Assembly (NCBI GenBank): GCA_964481765.1
Contig: CAYZVJ010000090.1
Coordinates: 1-12,569, forward strand
Length of the DNA stretch: 12,569 bases
Origin: G020353115 sp964481765
GTDB lineage: Bacteria; Bacteroidota; Bacteroidia; Bacteroidales; VadinHA17
Direction of reading: 5' to 3'
Positions 1-7,454 of this stretch are shown here, piece after piece (the first letter of the stretch is position 1; the number at the start of each line of letters is the position of its first letter). Under the pieces are notes generated by a model that saw nothing but the letters and a program-made list of their open reading frames with translations, was not told the origin of the DNA and did no database searches. The position numbers were made by a program, and so were the translations under genes.

Positions 1-27
1 TATTTTTAGGCAATTAACCTTTTTCAG

Positions 28-465
28 ATGCCCAGTTTTGTAATCACACAGAAATGCGATGGGTGCAAGGCACTCGATCGTACTGCCTGTCAGTACATTT
101 GCCCGAACGATCTGATGGTCCTGGACAGGGAGACGGGGAAAGCGTACAACCGTGCACCGGAAATGTGTTGGGAATGTTACAGTTGCGTTAAAATCTGTCC
201 CACCCAGGCAATTGAAGTACGGGGATATGCTGATTTCATACCGATGGGAGCAGTTGTTCACCCGATGCGTGGAACGGATCACATACTCTGGACAGTTAAA
301 TTTCGTGATGGTCAGGTCCAGAGATTCAAGTTTCCGATCCGTACCACCCAGGAAGGGAAAGCTAATCCGGATGCAGGATATCCAACAGGAACAGAAGATT
401 TAAAAAGTCCGTTGTTGCGCACGGAGCCGGACTCTACCGGCATGTCTGACCTGGCTAAAATATGA
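28..465 (+). CDS. aprB: Adenylylsulfate (APS) reductase, beta subunit
   Basis: This is the iron-sulfur subunit of dissimilatory APS reductase, which interconverts APS and sulfite plus AMP in the cytoplasm. It passes electrons between the FAD of AprA and the membrane partner QmoABC. The 145-residue product begins with a two-[4Fe-4S] ferredoxin domain: cysteines 10, 13, 21, 25 and 47, 50, 53, 57. Trp48 follows Cys47; in the Archaeoglobus enzyme the tryptophan at this position is described as bridging FAD and the nearer cluster. The tail beyond residue 60 is the AprB-specific extension that wraps around AprA. At 145 residues it is near the short end of the family (Desulfovibrio proteins are about 20 residues longer). 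The start is the first ATG in frame and gives the expected N-terminus. No Shine-Dalgarno sequence precedes it. The stop overlaps the aprA start (ATGA), so the two are probably translationally coupled. Confidence 0.96.
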   Translation: MPSFVITQKCDGCKALDRTACQYICPNDLMVLDRETGKAYNRAPEMCWECYSCVKICPTQAIEVRGYADFIPMGAVVHPMRGTDHILWTVKFRDGQVQRFKFPIRTTQEGKANPDAGYPTGTEDLKSPLLRTEPDSTGMSDLAKI

Positions 466-2354
466 AAATAATGGAAAAAGCTGAGCACTTCGAAACGGTT
501 ATGGTCGACACCGATCTGCTGATCCTGGGAGGAGGAATGGCTGCCTGTGGTGCAGCATATGAAGCTTCACACTGGGCAAAACAACACAACCTGAGAGTAA
601 CACTGGTCGATAAGGCGGCTATGGAACGAAGCGGTGCGGTAGCCATGGGATTATCCGCAATTAACCAGTACCTGGGATTGAAAGATGGCAGGAACAAACT
701 GGAGGATTATATAACCTATGTCAAGAATGATCTCATGGGGATTGCCAGGGACGACCTTGTGGCAAACATTGCCCGTCATGTCGATTCGTCGGTTCACCTG
801 TTTGAAAAATGGGGACTGCCGATCTGGAAGGACGAACAGGGGAACTATGTAAATGAGGGGAGGTGGCAGATCATGATCAACGGTGAATCCTATAAACCGA
901 TCGTAGCCGAAGCAACGAAAAATGCCCTGAACGAGCTCGGAGAAAACGGAAGTTATTACGAACGAATTTTTATCACCGGTCCCCTGCTGGATGGGAACCG
1001 GTGCATCGGCGCAACCGGGTTCAGTGTGCGCGAGAACAAGTTTTATGTTTTTAAAGCGAAAAGTGTCATTGCTGCCATGGGTGGAGCAGTACATGTTTTC
1101 CGGCCCCGTTCTGACGGAGAGGGTATGGGACGATCCTGGTACCCTCCGTTTAATTCCGGAGCGAGCGCATATTTTACGCTGAAAGCAGGCGCTGAGATGA
1201 CCTGCCAGGAGATTCGTTTTGTTCCGGTCCGGTTCAAAGATGCATACGGTCCGGTTGGTGCCTGGTTTTTGTTGTTTAAGTCACAGGCGACCAACGCTCT
1301 GGGTGAAAATTATATGGAAACCAGGGCAGATGAATTAAAGAACTGGTTGCCTTATGGGACTGCAAAACCCACACCGGCAAACCTTCGCAACTACCTGATG
1401 ATGCTCGAGGTGCAAGAGGGCAAGCATCCGATCTACATGCGGACAGAAGAGGCCATACAAAACATTGTCCGTATGTCGAGCGATGAAGAGTCGGCAAGAA
1501 AAACACTGAAAAGGCTGGGAAATGAAGCCTGGGAGGACTTTTTGGATATGACCATCAGCCAGGCATTGCTCTGGGCATCTACCAATGTAAAACCGGAAGA
1601 AAAACCCTCGGAAATCGCTGCCTGCGAACCCTATTTTATTGGTTCCCATTCGGGTGGATCGGGTGCCTGGGTCAGCGGTCCGGAAGACCTGGCTCCGCCG
1701 GATTACCGTTGGGGTTACCCGAATATGACCACCGTACAGGGTCTTTATGCAGCAGGAGATGCATCAGGTGCCTCGAGCCATAAATTTTCCTCCGGTTCAT
1801 TTACCGAGGGACGGATTGCCGGTAAAGCAGCCATTTCATTCTGTGTTGACCACCCCGGGATGGCAGAACCCCCTGAAGAGAAGATCATCGAAATAAAAGA
1901 AAATACATTCAAACCTCTCCAAACCTTCGATCAACATAAAGAGTATACCAATAATACGAATGTGAATCCGCACTTCATCAAACCCCACATGTTCATGTTC
2001 CGGCTTCAGAAAATCATGGACGAATATGCCGGAGGCGTATCAAGCCTTTTCAGAACTTCCCGCCCCCTGCTTGAAAAAGGACTCGAATTCCTGCAGTTTA
2101 TGAAGGAGGATGCAGAAAAACTGGCAGCAGAGGACAGCAATGAACTGATGCGTTGCTGGGAAAATATTCACCGCCTGTGGCAGGCAGAATCACACATCCG
2201 TACCATGTTGTTTCGTGAAGAAACCCGGTGGCCCGGATATTATTTCCGGACCGATTTCCCAACCATGGATGAAAAATGGCATTGCTTTGCAAATTGTCGG
2301 TGGGATCCTGAATCGGGGGAGTGGGAAATGATGAGGAAAGAGGTGATTGATCTG
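462..2354 (+). CDS. aprA: Adenylylsulfate (APS) reductase, alpha subunit (3' end lost in assembly gap)
   Basis: This is the catalytic flavoprotein of dissimilatory APS reductase. Visible are 631 residues before the N gap. An FAD-binding GGG motif lies at residues 23-25 in a LILGGGMAACGAAYEA context, and the substrate-side ERSGAVAMGLSAINQYLG block starts near residue 52. Around residues 430-450 comes a second FAD segment, YAAGDASGASSHKFSSGS. His440 in this segment is probably the counterpart of an active-site histidine known from the Archaeoglobus enzyme; that assignment is from memory. The region near residue 600 (TRWPGYYFRTDFP) is the conserved C-terminal AprA motif, so probably only some 5-15 residues and the stop are missing. 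The start overlaps the aprB stop; an in-frame ATG nine bases downstream is an alternative. The frame continues through the Ns into qmoA only by chance. Confidence 0.96.
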
Positions 2355-2454
2355 NNNNNNNNNNNNNNNNNNNNNNNNNNNNNNNNNNNNNNNNNNNNNN
2401 NNNNNNNNNNNNNNNNNNNNNNNNNNNNNNNNNNNNNNNNNNNNNNNNNNNNNN
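2355..2454. other. Assembly gap (100 N) hiding the aprA-qmoA junction
   Basis: Exactly 100 Ns, a conventional placeholder length. The flanks share no sequence, unlike those of the other gap, so real bases are missing. Judged from the two protein families, the gap hides the last few codons and stop of aprA, any intergenic spacer, and the first 35-40 codons of qmoA. True length is probably in the range 120-300 bp (inference). Confidence 0.95.
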
Positions 2455-3605
2455 TTGGAGGACAGGTGGCTGGAATGAACCAGTATTTTCCAAAACTTTG
2501 CCCTCCGTATTGCGGACTGGAAATCAACTTCAGGAGAATCCGTGAAAATCCAAACATTGATCTGCAGACTTCCACTATAGCTAAAACAGTTGAAGGTTGT
2601 GAAGGAAATTTTCAGGTGACACTCGAAACGTTACCATCCCATGTGAATGAGAATTGCACCTGCTGTGGCGAATGTACACCGGTCTGCCCGGTTGAAAGAT
2701 CCGATCCATTCAACCTGGGATTAAGCCAGACCAAAGCGATATACCACCCCCATGACCTGGCGTTTCCTTCACGCTTTACCATTGATCCCCTTGTTTGCCT
2801 GAAGGAGGAATGCGGGAAATGTGTTGATGCCTGTACATACCAGGCGATCGATCTGACTGAGAAATCAATTCAAAAAATCGTCCACACCGGTGCCATTGTT
2901 ATTGCAACGGGCTGGAAATTATACGATGCAGCGAAACTGACCGACCTGAAATTTGGTGTTTATCCCGATGTGATTACCAGCATGATGTTGGAGAGAATGG
3001 CTGCACCAAACGGGGCGTTTCATGGACAGGTGGTCAGACCCTCGAATGGAGAAACTCCCGCGAATATTGCTTTCGTTCAATGTGCAGGATCAAGGGATGA
3101 AAATCATTTACCCTACTGTTCGGGTATCTGTTGCTCAGCATCGATGAAACAGGCACTTTTTCTTGCAGAAAAATATCCGGAAGCAACGATCAGGATCTTT
3201 TATATCGACCTCCGTGTCATGGGAAGAAATGAAGATTTCCTGAACAGGGTCGAGAACCATCCGGGGATTGAACTGGTAAAAGGCAAGATTGGGGCAATAA
3301 AACAAGCTGAAAACGGAGAACAACTGATTCTGGAAGCGGAAAACATCATGTCGGGTAAGAAGGAGACAACCCGGGCTGACCTTGTGATCCTGGCTCTGGG
3401 GATCCAGCCAAATCCGGTTGGATTAGAGGAGGTGATTTTTGATGAATCGGGTTTTGTCTCTCCGGAGCACCTGATCCCCGGTTTTTATGCCGCCGGGTGT
3501 TGCAGAAACCCGATGGATGTGTCTATGTCGGTAAAAGATGCTACCGGAACAGCCTTGAAGGCAATACAATCGGTGGTGAGAACGAAACGGGAAGTAATAC
3601 GGTAG
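2455..3605 (+). CDS. qmoA: QmoA, HdrA-like flavoprotein of the quinone-interacting oxidoreductase complex (5' end lost in gap)
   Basis: QmoA is a soluble HdrA-related subunit of QmoABC, which exchanges electrons between the quinone pool and APS reductase. The visible part, about 383 residues, opens with GGQVAGMNQYFPKLCPPYCG, which normally follows the first beta-alpha-beta FAD fold; that N-terminal GxGxxG motif is hidden in the gap. A C-x2-C-x2-C-x3-CP ferredoxin motif (NCTCCGECTPVCPV) follows, then a second cysteine cluster (CLKEECGKCVDAC). Next comes the HdrA signature QCAGSRDENHLPYCSGICCS and a C-terminal FAD motif, GFYAAGCCRNPMDVSMSVKDATG. Total length would be near 420 residues, as expected for QmoA and much shorter than a full methanogen HdrA. 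It lies between aprA and qmoB, the usual position. The first two bases after the gap belong to an incomplete codon. Confidence 0.93.
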
Positions 3606-3608
3606 TCA

Positions 3609-3668
3609 GACGATTGTCACACCTATCTGCCAGCCACAGGCTGGTAAACCGGCAGGCAGGCAATAGTC
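3609..3668. repeat. Compound palindrome in the qmoA-qmoB spacer
   Basis: Nested inverted repeats fill the spacer. Outer arms are GACGATTG (3609-3616) and CAATAGTC (3661-3668), pairing at 7 of 8 positions. Middle arms are CCTATCTGCC (3622-3631) and GGCAGGCAGG (3651-3660), with one mismatch and one G-U. The alternative inner hairpin CCAGCC-ACA-GGCTGG (3630-3644) is perfect. There is no following T-tract, so a terminator is unlikely. It may be a REP-like intergenic palindrome or an mRNA stability or processing element. It shares the CTGCC/GGCAG signature with the palindrome before qmoC. Confidence 0.6.
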
Positions 3669-3670
3669 AA

Positions 3671-3692
3671 TTGTAATTCGGTTGTAATTGAT
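3671..3692 (+). repeat. Two tandem 11-nt units, TTGTAATTCGG and TTGTAATTGAT
   Basis: Two adjacent 11-nt units lie immediately before the qmoB start. They match the units that form a longer tandem array just after qmoB (5851-5915). The shared 11-nt period, close to one helical turn, and the proximity to a CTGCC/GGCAG palindrome in both spacers suggest one repeat family. Confidence 0.5.
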
Positions 3693-3700
3693 TTGTTCAC

Positions 3701-5848
3701 ATGGTGAATCAGGATATAAATAACAGGATTGGCGTTTTTTTTTGCAGCGGTTGTTCGATCGGTGACAGGCTTGATATTGATTCCCTGCGGGAAATCTGTT
3801 CAAGAGAGAAGCAGGTTGTTCTGTCAGAGTCACATCCTTTCCTGTGCCATGCTGATTACCGCAATAAGGTTTTAGATGCCATTGCTGAGCACAAACTGGA
3901 TAAAGTGGTGGTTGGAGCCTGTTCACCCCGTGTAAAGCGGAAAGAGCTGTCTTTTACCTCCATCCTTACGGAAAGGGTAAACCTCAGAGAACAGGTTATC
4001 TGGAGCCATTCTGCCGGGGATGAGAATACCCGGATGCTTGCTGAAGATTCGATGAGGATGGGGATTGCCAGGGCAAAAACAACAGGGATACCTGATCCTG
4101 AGATACAACCCGACCTTACCACAGACATCCTTGTCCTGGGTGGAGGGATAACGGGCATGTCAGCAGCTATTGAAAGCGCCAGAGCCGGTTACCGTGTATT
4201 TCTTGTGGAAAGAGAAGAAACGCTGGGTGGGAAAGCTGCATTACTGTATAAACAGATTCCTGCTCAGGCACCCTATGATCAACTGGCAGAACCAATCGTT
4301 CATCAGATGATCAGCGAGACCGAAAGCGAACAGGGAATAGAAATATTCAGATCGACTACGATTCAGAGCATATCAGGCCAGCCGGGAGAGTTCGATATTT
4401 TGTTATCTGAAAACGGGACAAAGAAACAGATCAAAGCTGCGAGCATCATCATGGCAACCGGTTGGAAACCATACGATGCCACTCGATTGAAGGAATATGC
4501 CTATGGAAAAAATTCCAATGTGATAACCAGCCACGAACTGGAAGAGATGGTTGACGGATCAACAATTCTAAGGCCATCCGATAAGAAACCAGTCCGGCGT
4601 GTTCTGTTTATCCAGTGTGCCGGATCACGGGATCCGAACCACCTTCCCTACTGTTCTACCTATTGTTGCGGGACATCACTGAAACAGGCAAAATATTTCA
4701 GGGATATGAATCCCGATTCACAGGTATTTATAATATACCGGGATATCCGTGCGTATGGGACAATAGAGTATTTTTATAAAGAGGTGCAGAAAGATGAAGC
4801 CATCTTCATGACGAAAGGAGTAGTATCCGGTGTTTTCGGTTCAGAAAATGAATTGGTAGTTGAAGTAAAAGAGTCGTTGATTGATGACCTGTTTCGTATA
4901 AACGTTGATCTGGTTGTCCTTGCAACGGGAATGGTACCGAACGATGCGGAGGATCTGCACCTTACCTACCGACTCGGAAAAGGGTTGCCCGGGTTGAAGT
5001 ATGATTTCCCGGACTCCCATTTCATCTGTTTTCCTTATGAAACGAGACGCACCGGCATCTATGCTGCCGGGAATCTACGCACACCAGGGTTTATCCCCAT
5101 GTGTATGGAAGATGCTGCAGGTGCTGCTATGAAAGCCATACAATGTGCCGAATTGACCAGGCAAGGAAAATCGGTTCATCCCCGCTCCGGAGACCGCAGT
5201 TACCCCGAATTGTTTATGCAGCGCTGTACCGATTGCAAACGGTGTACGGAGGAATGTCCTTTCGGATCCTATGATGAGACAGAAAAAGGGAGGCCCCTTC
5301 CCAATCCGAACCGCTGCAGGAGATGCGGTATCTGTGTGGGTTCATGTCCCGAACGAATCATTAGCTTCCAGGATTTTTCCATTCACTCTGTTTCATCCAT
5401 GATCAAAGCGATTCATGTGCCGGATGTATTTGCGGAAAAACCAAGGGTGCTTGCTTTCGTTTGTGAAAACGATGCCTATCCGGCGTTTGATATGGCTGGA
5501 ATGCAGCGGCTTGAATACAGTCCCTTCCTGCGCATTATTCCGGTCCGTTGCATTGGTACAGTGAATCCTGTCTGGATTTCCGATGCCCTCTCACACGGGT
5601 TTGACGGCATCCTTCTGATCGGCTGTAAACCGGGTGATAATTATCAATGCCATTACATCCAGGGCAGTGAACTGTTGGAAACACGGGGCGAAAACATGCA
5701 GGAAACACTGAAAACGATGATGCTGGAGCCGGAAAGAATACGTACCGAATTCCTGGAGATCAATGAATATTACCGGATACCGGAAATTGTTGACGGTTTC
5801 CTCGAAGAAATAGAAACCATGGGGCCAAATCCGTTTAAGGGGTTATGA
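3701..5848 (+). CDS. qmoB: QmoB, HdrA-like flavoprotein with MvhD-like C-terminal domain
   Basis: QmoB is the larger soluble subunit of QmoABC and works with QmoA and the membrane subunit QmoC. The 715-residue protein starts with the QmoB/HdrA N-terminal block (IGVFFCSGCSIGDRLDID, residues 10-27). The FAD-binding GGG motif is at 147-149 (ILVLGGGITGMSAAIESA). The HdrA signature follows with Cys306, Cys318, Cys322 and Cys323. Two [4Fe-4S] motifs come next: Cys509, 512, 515, 519 and Cys539, 542, 545, 549. The last 150 residues form an MvhD-like domain, recognisable from FVCEN, VRCIGTV and GCKPGDNYQCHY; in Hdr systems MvhD carries a [2Fe-2S] cluster and mediates electron transfer. Length is slightly below the usual 740-760. 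The ATG start gives the expected N-terminus and has no Shine-Dalgarno sequence. It is complete, with no frameshift. Confidence 0.95.
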   Translation: MVNQDINNRIGVFFCSGCSIGDRLDIDSLREICSREKQVVLSESHPFLCHADYRNKVLDAIAEHKLDKVVVGACSPRVKRKELSFTSILTERVNLREQVIWSHSAGDENTRMLAEDSMRMGIARAKTTGIPDPEIQPDLTTDILVLGGGITGMSAAIESARAGYRVFLVEREETLGGKAALLYKQIPAQAPYDQLAEPIVHQMISETESEQGIEIFRSTTIQSISGQPGEFDILLSENGTKKQIKAASIIMATGWKPYDATRLKEYAYGKNSNVITSHELEEMVDGSTILRPSDKKPVRRVLFIQCAGSRDPNHLPYCSTYCCGTSLKQAKYFRDMNPDSQVFIIYRDIRAYGTIEYFYKEVQKDEAIFMTKGVVSGVFGSENELVVEVKESLIDDLFRINVDLVVLATGMVPNDAEDLHLTYRLGKGLPGLKYDFPDSHFICFPYETRRTGIYAAGNLRTPGFIPMCMEDAAGAAMKAIQCAELTRQGKSVHPRSGDRSYPELFMQRCTDCKRCTEECPFGSYDETEKGRPLPNPNRCRRCGICVGSCPERIISFQDFSIHSVSSMIKAIHVPDVFAEKPRVLAFVCENDAYPAFDMAGMQRLEYSPFLRIIPVRCIGTVNPVWISDALSHGFDGILLIGCKPGDNYQCHYIQGSELLETRGENMQETLKTMMLEPERIRTEFLEINEYYRIPEIVDGFLEEIETMGPNPFKGL

Positions 5849-5850
5849 AA

Positions 5851-5915
5851 TGTAATACAATGGTAACTCGATTGTAATTCAATAGTAACTCAATAGAGAT
5901 AAAATTGTGATTTGG
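5851..5915 (+). repeat. Tandem 11-nt repeat array after qmoB
   Basis: Units run TGTAATACAA (10 nt), TGGTAACTCGA, TTGTAATTCAA, TAGTAACTCAA, then the more degenerate TAGAGATAAAA and TTGTGATTTGG. The middle three fit TdGTAAyTCrA. The array starts two bases after the qmoB stop codon. Unit length near one helical turn would place each copy on the same DNA face, as for a cooperative binding site, but no factor is known to me. An RNA-level role is equally possible because the array would be transcribed within the operon. Confidence 0.6.
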
Positions 5916-5940
5916 TGATGGATGACATAGATGAAACAAT

Positions 5941-5994
5941 GAATTACTATGAATTACACGAGTCCTGATTCATCTGGGCGAGTAAATTACACGA
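5941..5994 (-). repeat. Inverted-orientation copies of the 11-nt motif
   Basis: GAATTACTAT and GAATTACACG (5941-5960) are reverse complements of the TGTAATTC-type unit, here with a 10-nt period. The 10-mer AATTACACGA occurs at 5952-5961 and again at 5985-5994. Confidence 0.45.
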
Positions 5995-5995
5995 A

Positions 5996-6027
5996 CCGCC
6001 ATTTCTGCCAGCAGGCAGAGATAGCGG
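5996..6027. repeat. Stem-loop palindrome in the qmoB-qmoC spacer (CTGCC/GGCAG family)
   Basis: A 14-bp stem (5996-6009 with 6014-6027) around an AGCA loop, containing one mismatch and one G-U pair. The top reads TCTGCC-AGCA-GGCAGA. It resembles the palindrome between qmoA and qmoB. No T-tract follows, so it is not a typical terminator. It could stabilise or process the polycistronic mRNA, or be an intergenic mobile palindrome (inference). Confidence 0.6.
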
Positions 6028-6032
6028 GGAGT

Positions 6033-6055
6033 GAGTTACAATAGAATTACCATGG
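6033..6055 (-). repeat. Inverted 11-nt units just before qmoC
   Basis: GAGTTAC-AATAGAATTAC-CATGG is the reverse complement of two units of the array after qmoB. A 24-base alignment of the reverse complement with 5858-5881 matches at 19 positions. The qmoB-qmoC spacer is therefore bounded by imperfect inverted repeats with a palindrome nearby, an architecture like a small MITE or a large RNA stem. Confidence 0.5.
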
Positions 6056-6073
6056 AATAGATAAACGAAGGGG

Positions 6074-7350
6074 ATGTATAGTATTAATCCGGATATATCG
6101 CTTATTAATTATCTCAGAAAGGATTGCAGTTCAGCTATTTCCACCTGCATGCAGTGTGGTTCCTGCAGTGCTGTTTGTGAGCTTTCTCCGGAAGATAAAC
6201 CATTTCCGAGGAAAGAGATGATCTGGGCAAGCTGGGGATTACGCGAGAAGATCCTGGGTGATCCGGACATCTGGTTATGCCATCAGTGTGGCGACTGCAC
6301 GGTAACCTGTCCGCGGGATGTACGGCCCGGGGATGTCATTGCCTCCCTGCGCAGTTACCATTATCTGTATTATGCCCGCCCCCGGTTTCTTGGAAAGTGG
6401 CTCCATTCTCCGAAATACCTTCCACTGATCATCTTTTTTCCTGCACTGATCATTGTAGGGATCATTGCATTAGCCGCGACCATCAAGGTACCTGAAGGGC
6501 CGGTCAATTATTCAATTTTTTTCCCTCACCTCTGGCTGAATGTTTCTTTCTTCTTCTTTGTACTGGTATTCTATGGATTCTTTATTTCAGGGATCATGCA
6601 ATTTCTCAGTGAGATGAATCAACGCACTGATCCTCCGGTTTCCCCGGGAACCCTATGGAAAAACAGCTGGCAGGTTTTAAAAGAGATCCTGACACACCGG
6701 CATTTTCGNNNNNNNNNNNNNNNNNNNNNNNNNNNNNNNNNNNNNNNNNNNNNNNNNNNNNNNNNNNNNNNNNNNNNNNNNNNNNNNNNNNNNNNNNNNN
6801 NNNNNNNNTATGGAAAAACAGCTGGCAGGTTTTAAAAGAGATCCTGACACACCGGCATTTTCGAAAGTGCACCAGAAACCGATTCCGGTATACAGCTCAT
6901 TTTTTAGTGTTCTGGGGATTTGTAATGCTGCTGGCAGTTACGCTTTTTGCCATTCTTTCAACCCTCTTTTTCGAATACCCTCTGCCCTTTCTGAATCCCA
7001 TCAAAATCGCCGGGAACCTTGGGGGGATGATGCTTCTCACAGGGATTTCGATCATGTTGTTAATGCGGTTGTCCAACCGCCAGGATAGACAAGGTTCAAA
7101 CTATTTCGACTGGTTCTTTCCGGTAACCCTTTTATTGCTTACCTTATCGGGTGGGATGGTAGAAATGGCAAGGTTTATGAACTGGACAGCAGCATACCTG
7201 ATCTATTTTATCCACCTGGTGCTTGTTTGGATGGTCATCCTGTACGCACCGTATACAAAATTCGGACATTTTCTTTTCCGGACCGTAGCTCTTATTGCGG
7301 CGAAGCAAAGAGGCCGTCAGATTTTAAAAAAACAAACCCCAACCGAGTAA
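6074..7350 (+). CDS. qmoC: QmoC, membrane iron-sulfur / cytochrome b subunit (interrupted by an assembly artefact)
   Basis: QmoC combines an HdrC-like iron-sulfur domain with an HdrE/NarI-like haem b membrane domain and exchanges electrons with menaquinone. The N-terminus holds two [4Fe-4S] motifs: Cys25, 28, 31, 35 and Cys69, 72, 75, 79. About six hydrophobic segments follow: near residues 116-137 and 155-178, and after the gap FLVFWGFVMLLAVTLF, MMLLTGISIMLLM, FFPVTLLLLTLSG and LIYFIHLVLVWMVILY. Candidate haem ligands include His224 and the histidines of YFIHLVL and KFGHFLF. The frame is broken at 6709-6863 by 100 Ns plus a second copy of 55 bp. Deleting these 155 bases joins both halves in frame and gives 373 residues, the normal family length. 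I therefore treat it as one intact gene. The bases AAGGGG touch the ATG, too close to be a standard ribosome-binding site. Confidence 0.93.
6654..6708. repeat. Left copy of a 55-bp duplication flanking the qmoC gap
   Basis: Base-for-base identical to 6809-6863. It encodes LWKNSWQVLKEILTHRHF in the qmoC frame. The duplication ends exactly at the N run, as expected when two contigs ending in the same 55-base overlap are scaffolded without merging. Confidence 0.97.
6709..6808. other. Spurious assembly gap (100 N) inside qmoC
   Basis: A placeholder gap between identical 55-bp ends. The contigs overlap, so the real gap is negative and no sequence is missing. Confidence 0.95.
6809..6863. repeat. 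Right copy of the 55-bp duplication flanking the qmoC gap
   Basis: Identical to 6654-6708. It starts directly at the end of the N run and continues into qmoC (…HRHF-RKCTRN). Collapsing it with the left copy changes the frame by the two bases needed to rejoin the two halves of qmoC. Confidence 0.97.
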
Positions 7351-7366
7351 CGCTGAATGAACCATC

Positions 7367-7387
7367 GAATATTGTTCAACAATATTC
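7367..7387. terminator. AT-rich perfect palindrome between convergent genes; possible bidirectional terminator
   Basis: GAATATTGTT, a central C, then AACAATATTC: ten matched bases on each side, 17 bp after the qmoC stop. It lies in the 104-bp spacer between qmoC and the convergent barrel gene, where a bidirectional terminator would be expected. It is GC-poor and no T-run follows, so it would be weak. A protein-binding site is the alternative. Confidence 0.35.
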
Positions 7388-7454
7388 ATACTATATGTAT
7401 GATTGATTGCATATTGAAATACGTTTGGGATGGACATCACTTTTCCTTCACTCA

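Noticed and set aside
1..27. Possible promoter (TATTTTTAG) upstream of aprB
   Set aside because: Only 27 bases precede aprB, no paired -33 element can be seen, and aprB may be an internal cistron behind sat.
651..1649. Minus-strand open frames inside aprA
   Set aside because: They are antisense shadows of a strongly conserved coding region and have no recognisable domains or starts.
3701..5848. qmoB as a methanogen-type HdrA or a glutamate synthase-like oxidoreductase
   Set aside because: The N-terminal SGCSIGD block, the C-terminal MvhD-like domain and the position between qmoA and qmoC fit QmoB better.
5851..5994. CRISPR-like or tRNA/ncRNA interpretation of the short repeats
   Set aside because: Units are 11 nt, degenerate and directly adjacent with no spacers. 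No cas genes or tRNA-like cloverleaf are visible. They are listed only as repeats.
6655..7350. A separate membrane-protein gene downstream of a truncated qmoC
   Set aside because: Both halves carry the same 55 bp at the gap and rejoin in frame after collapsing it. This is one qmoC.
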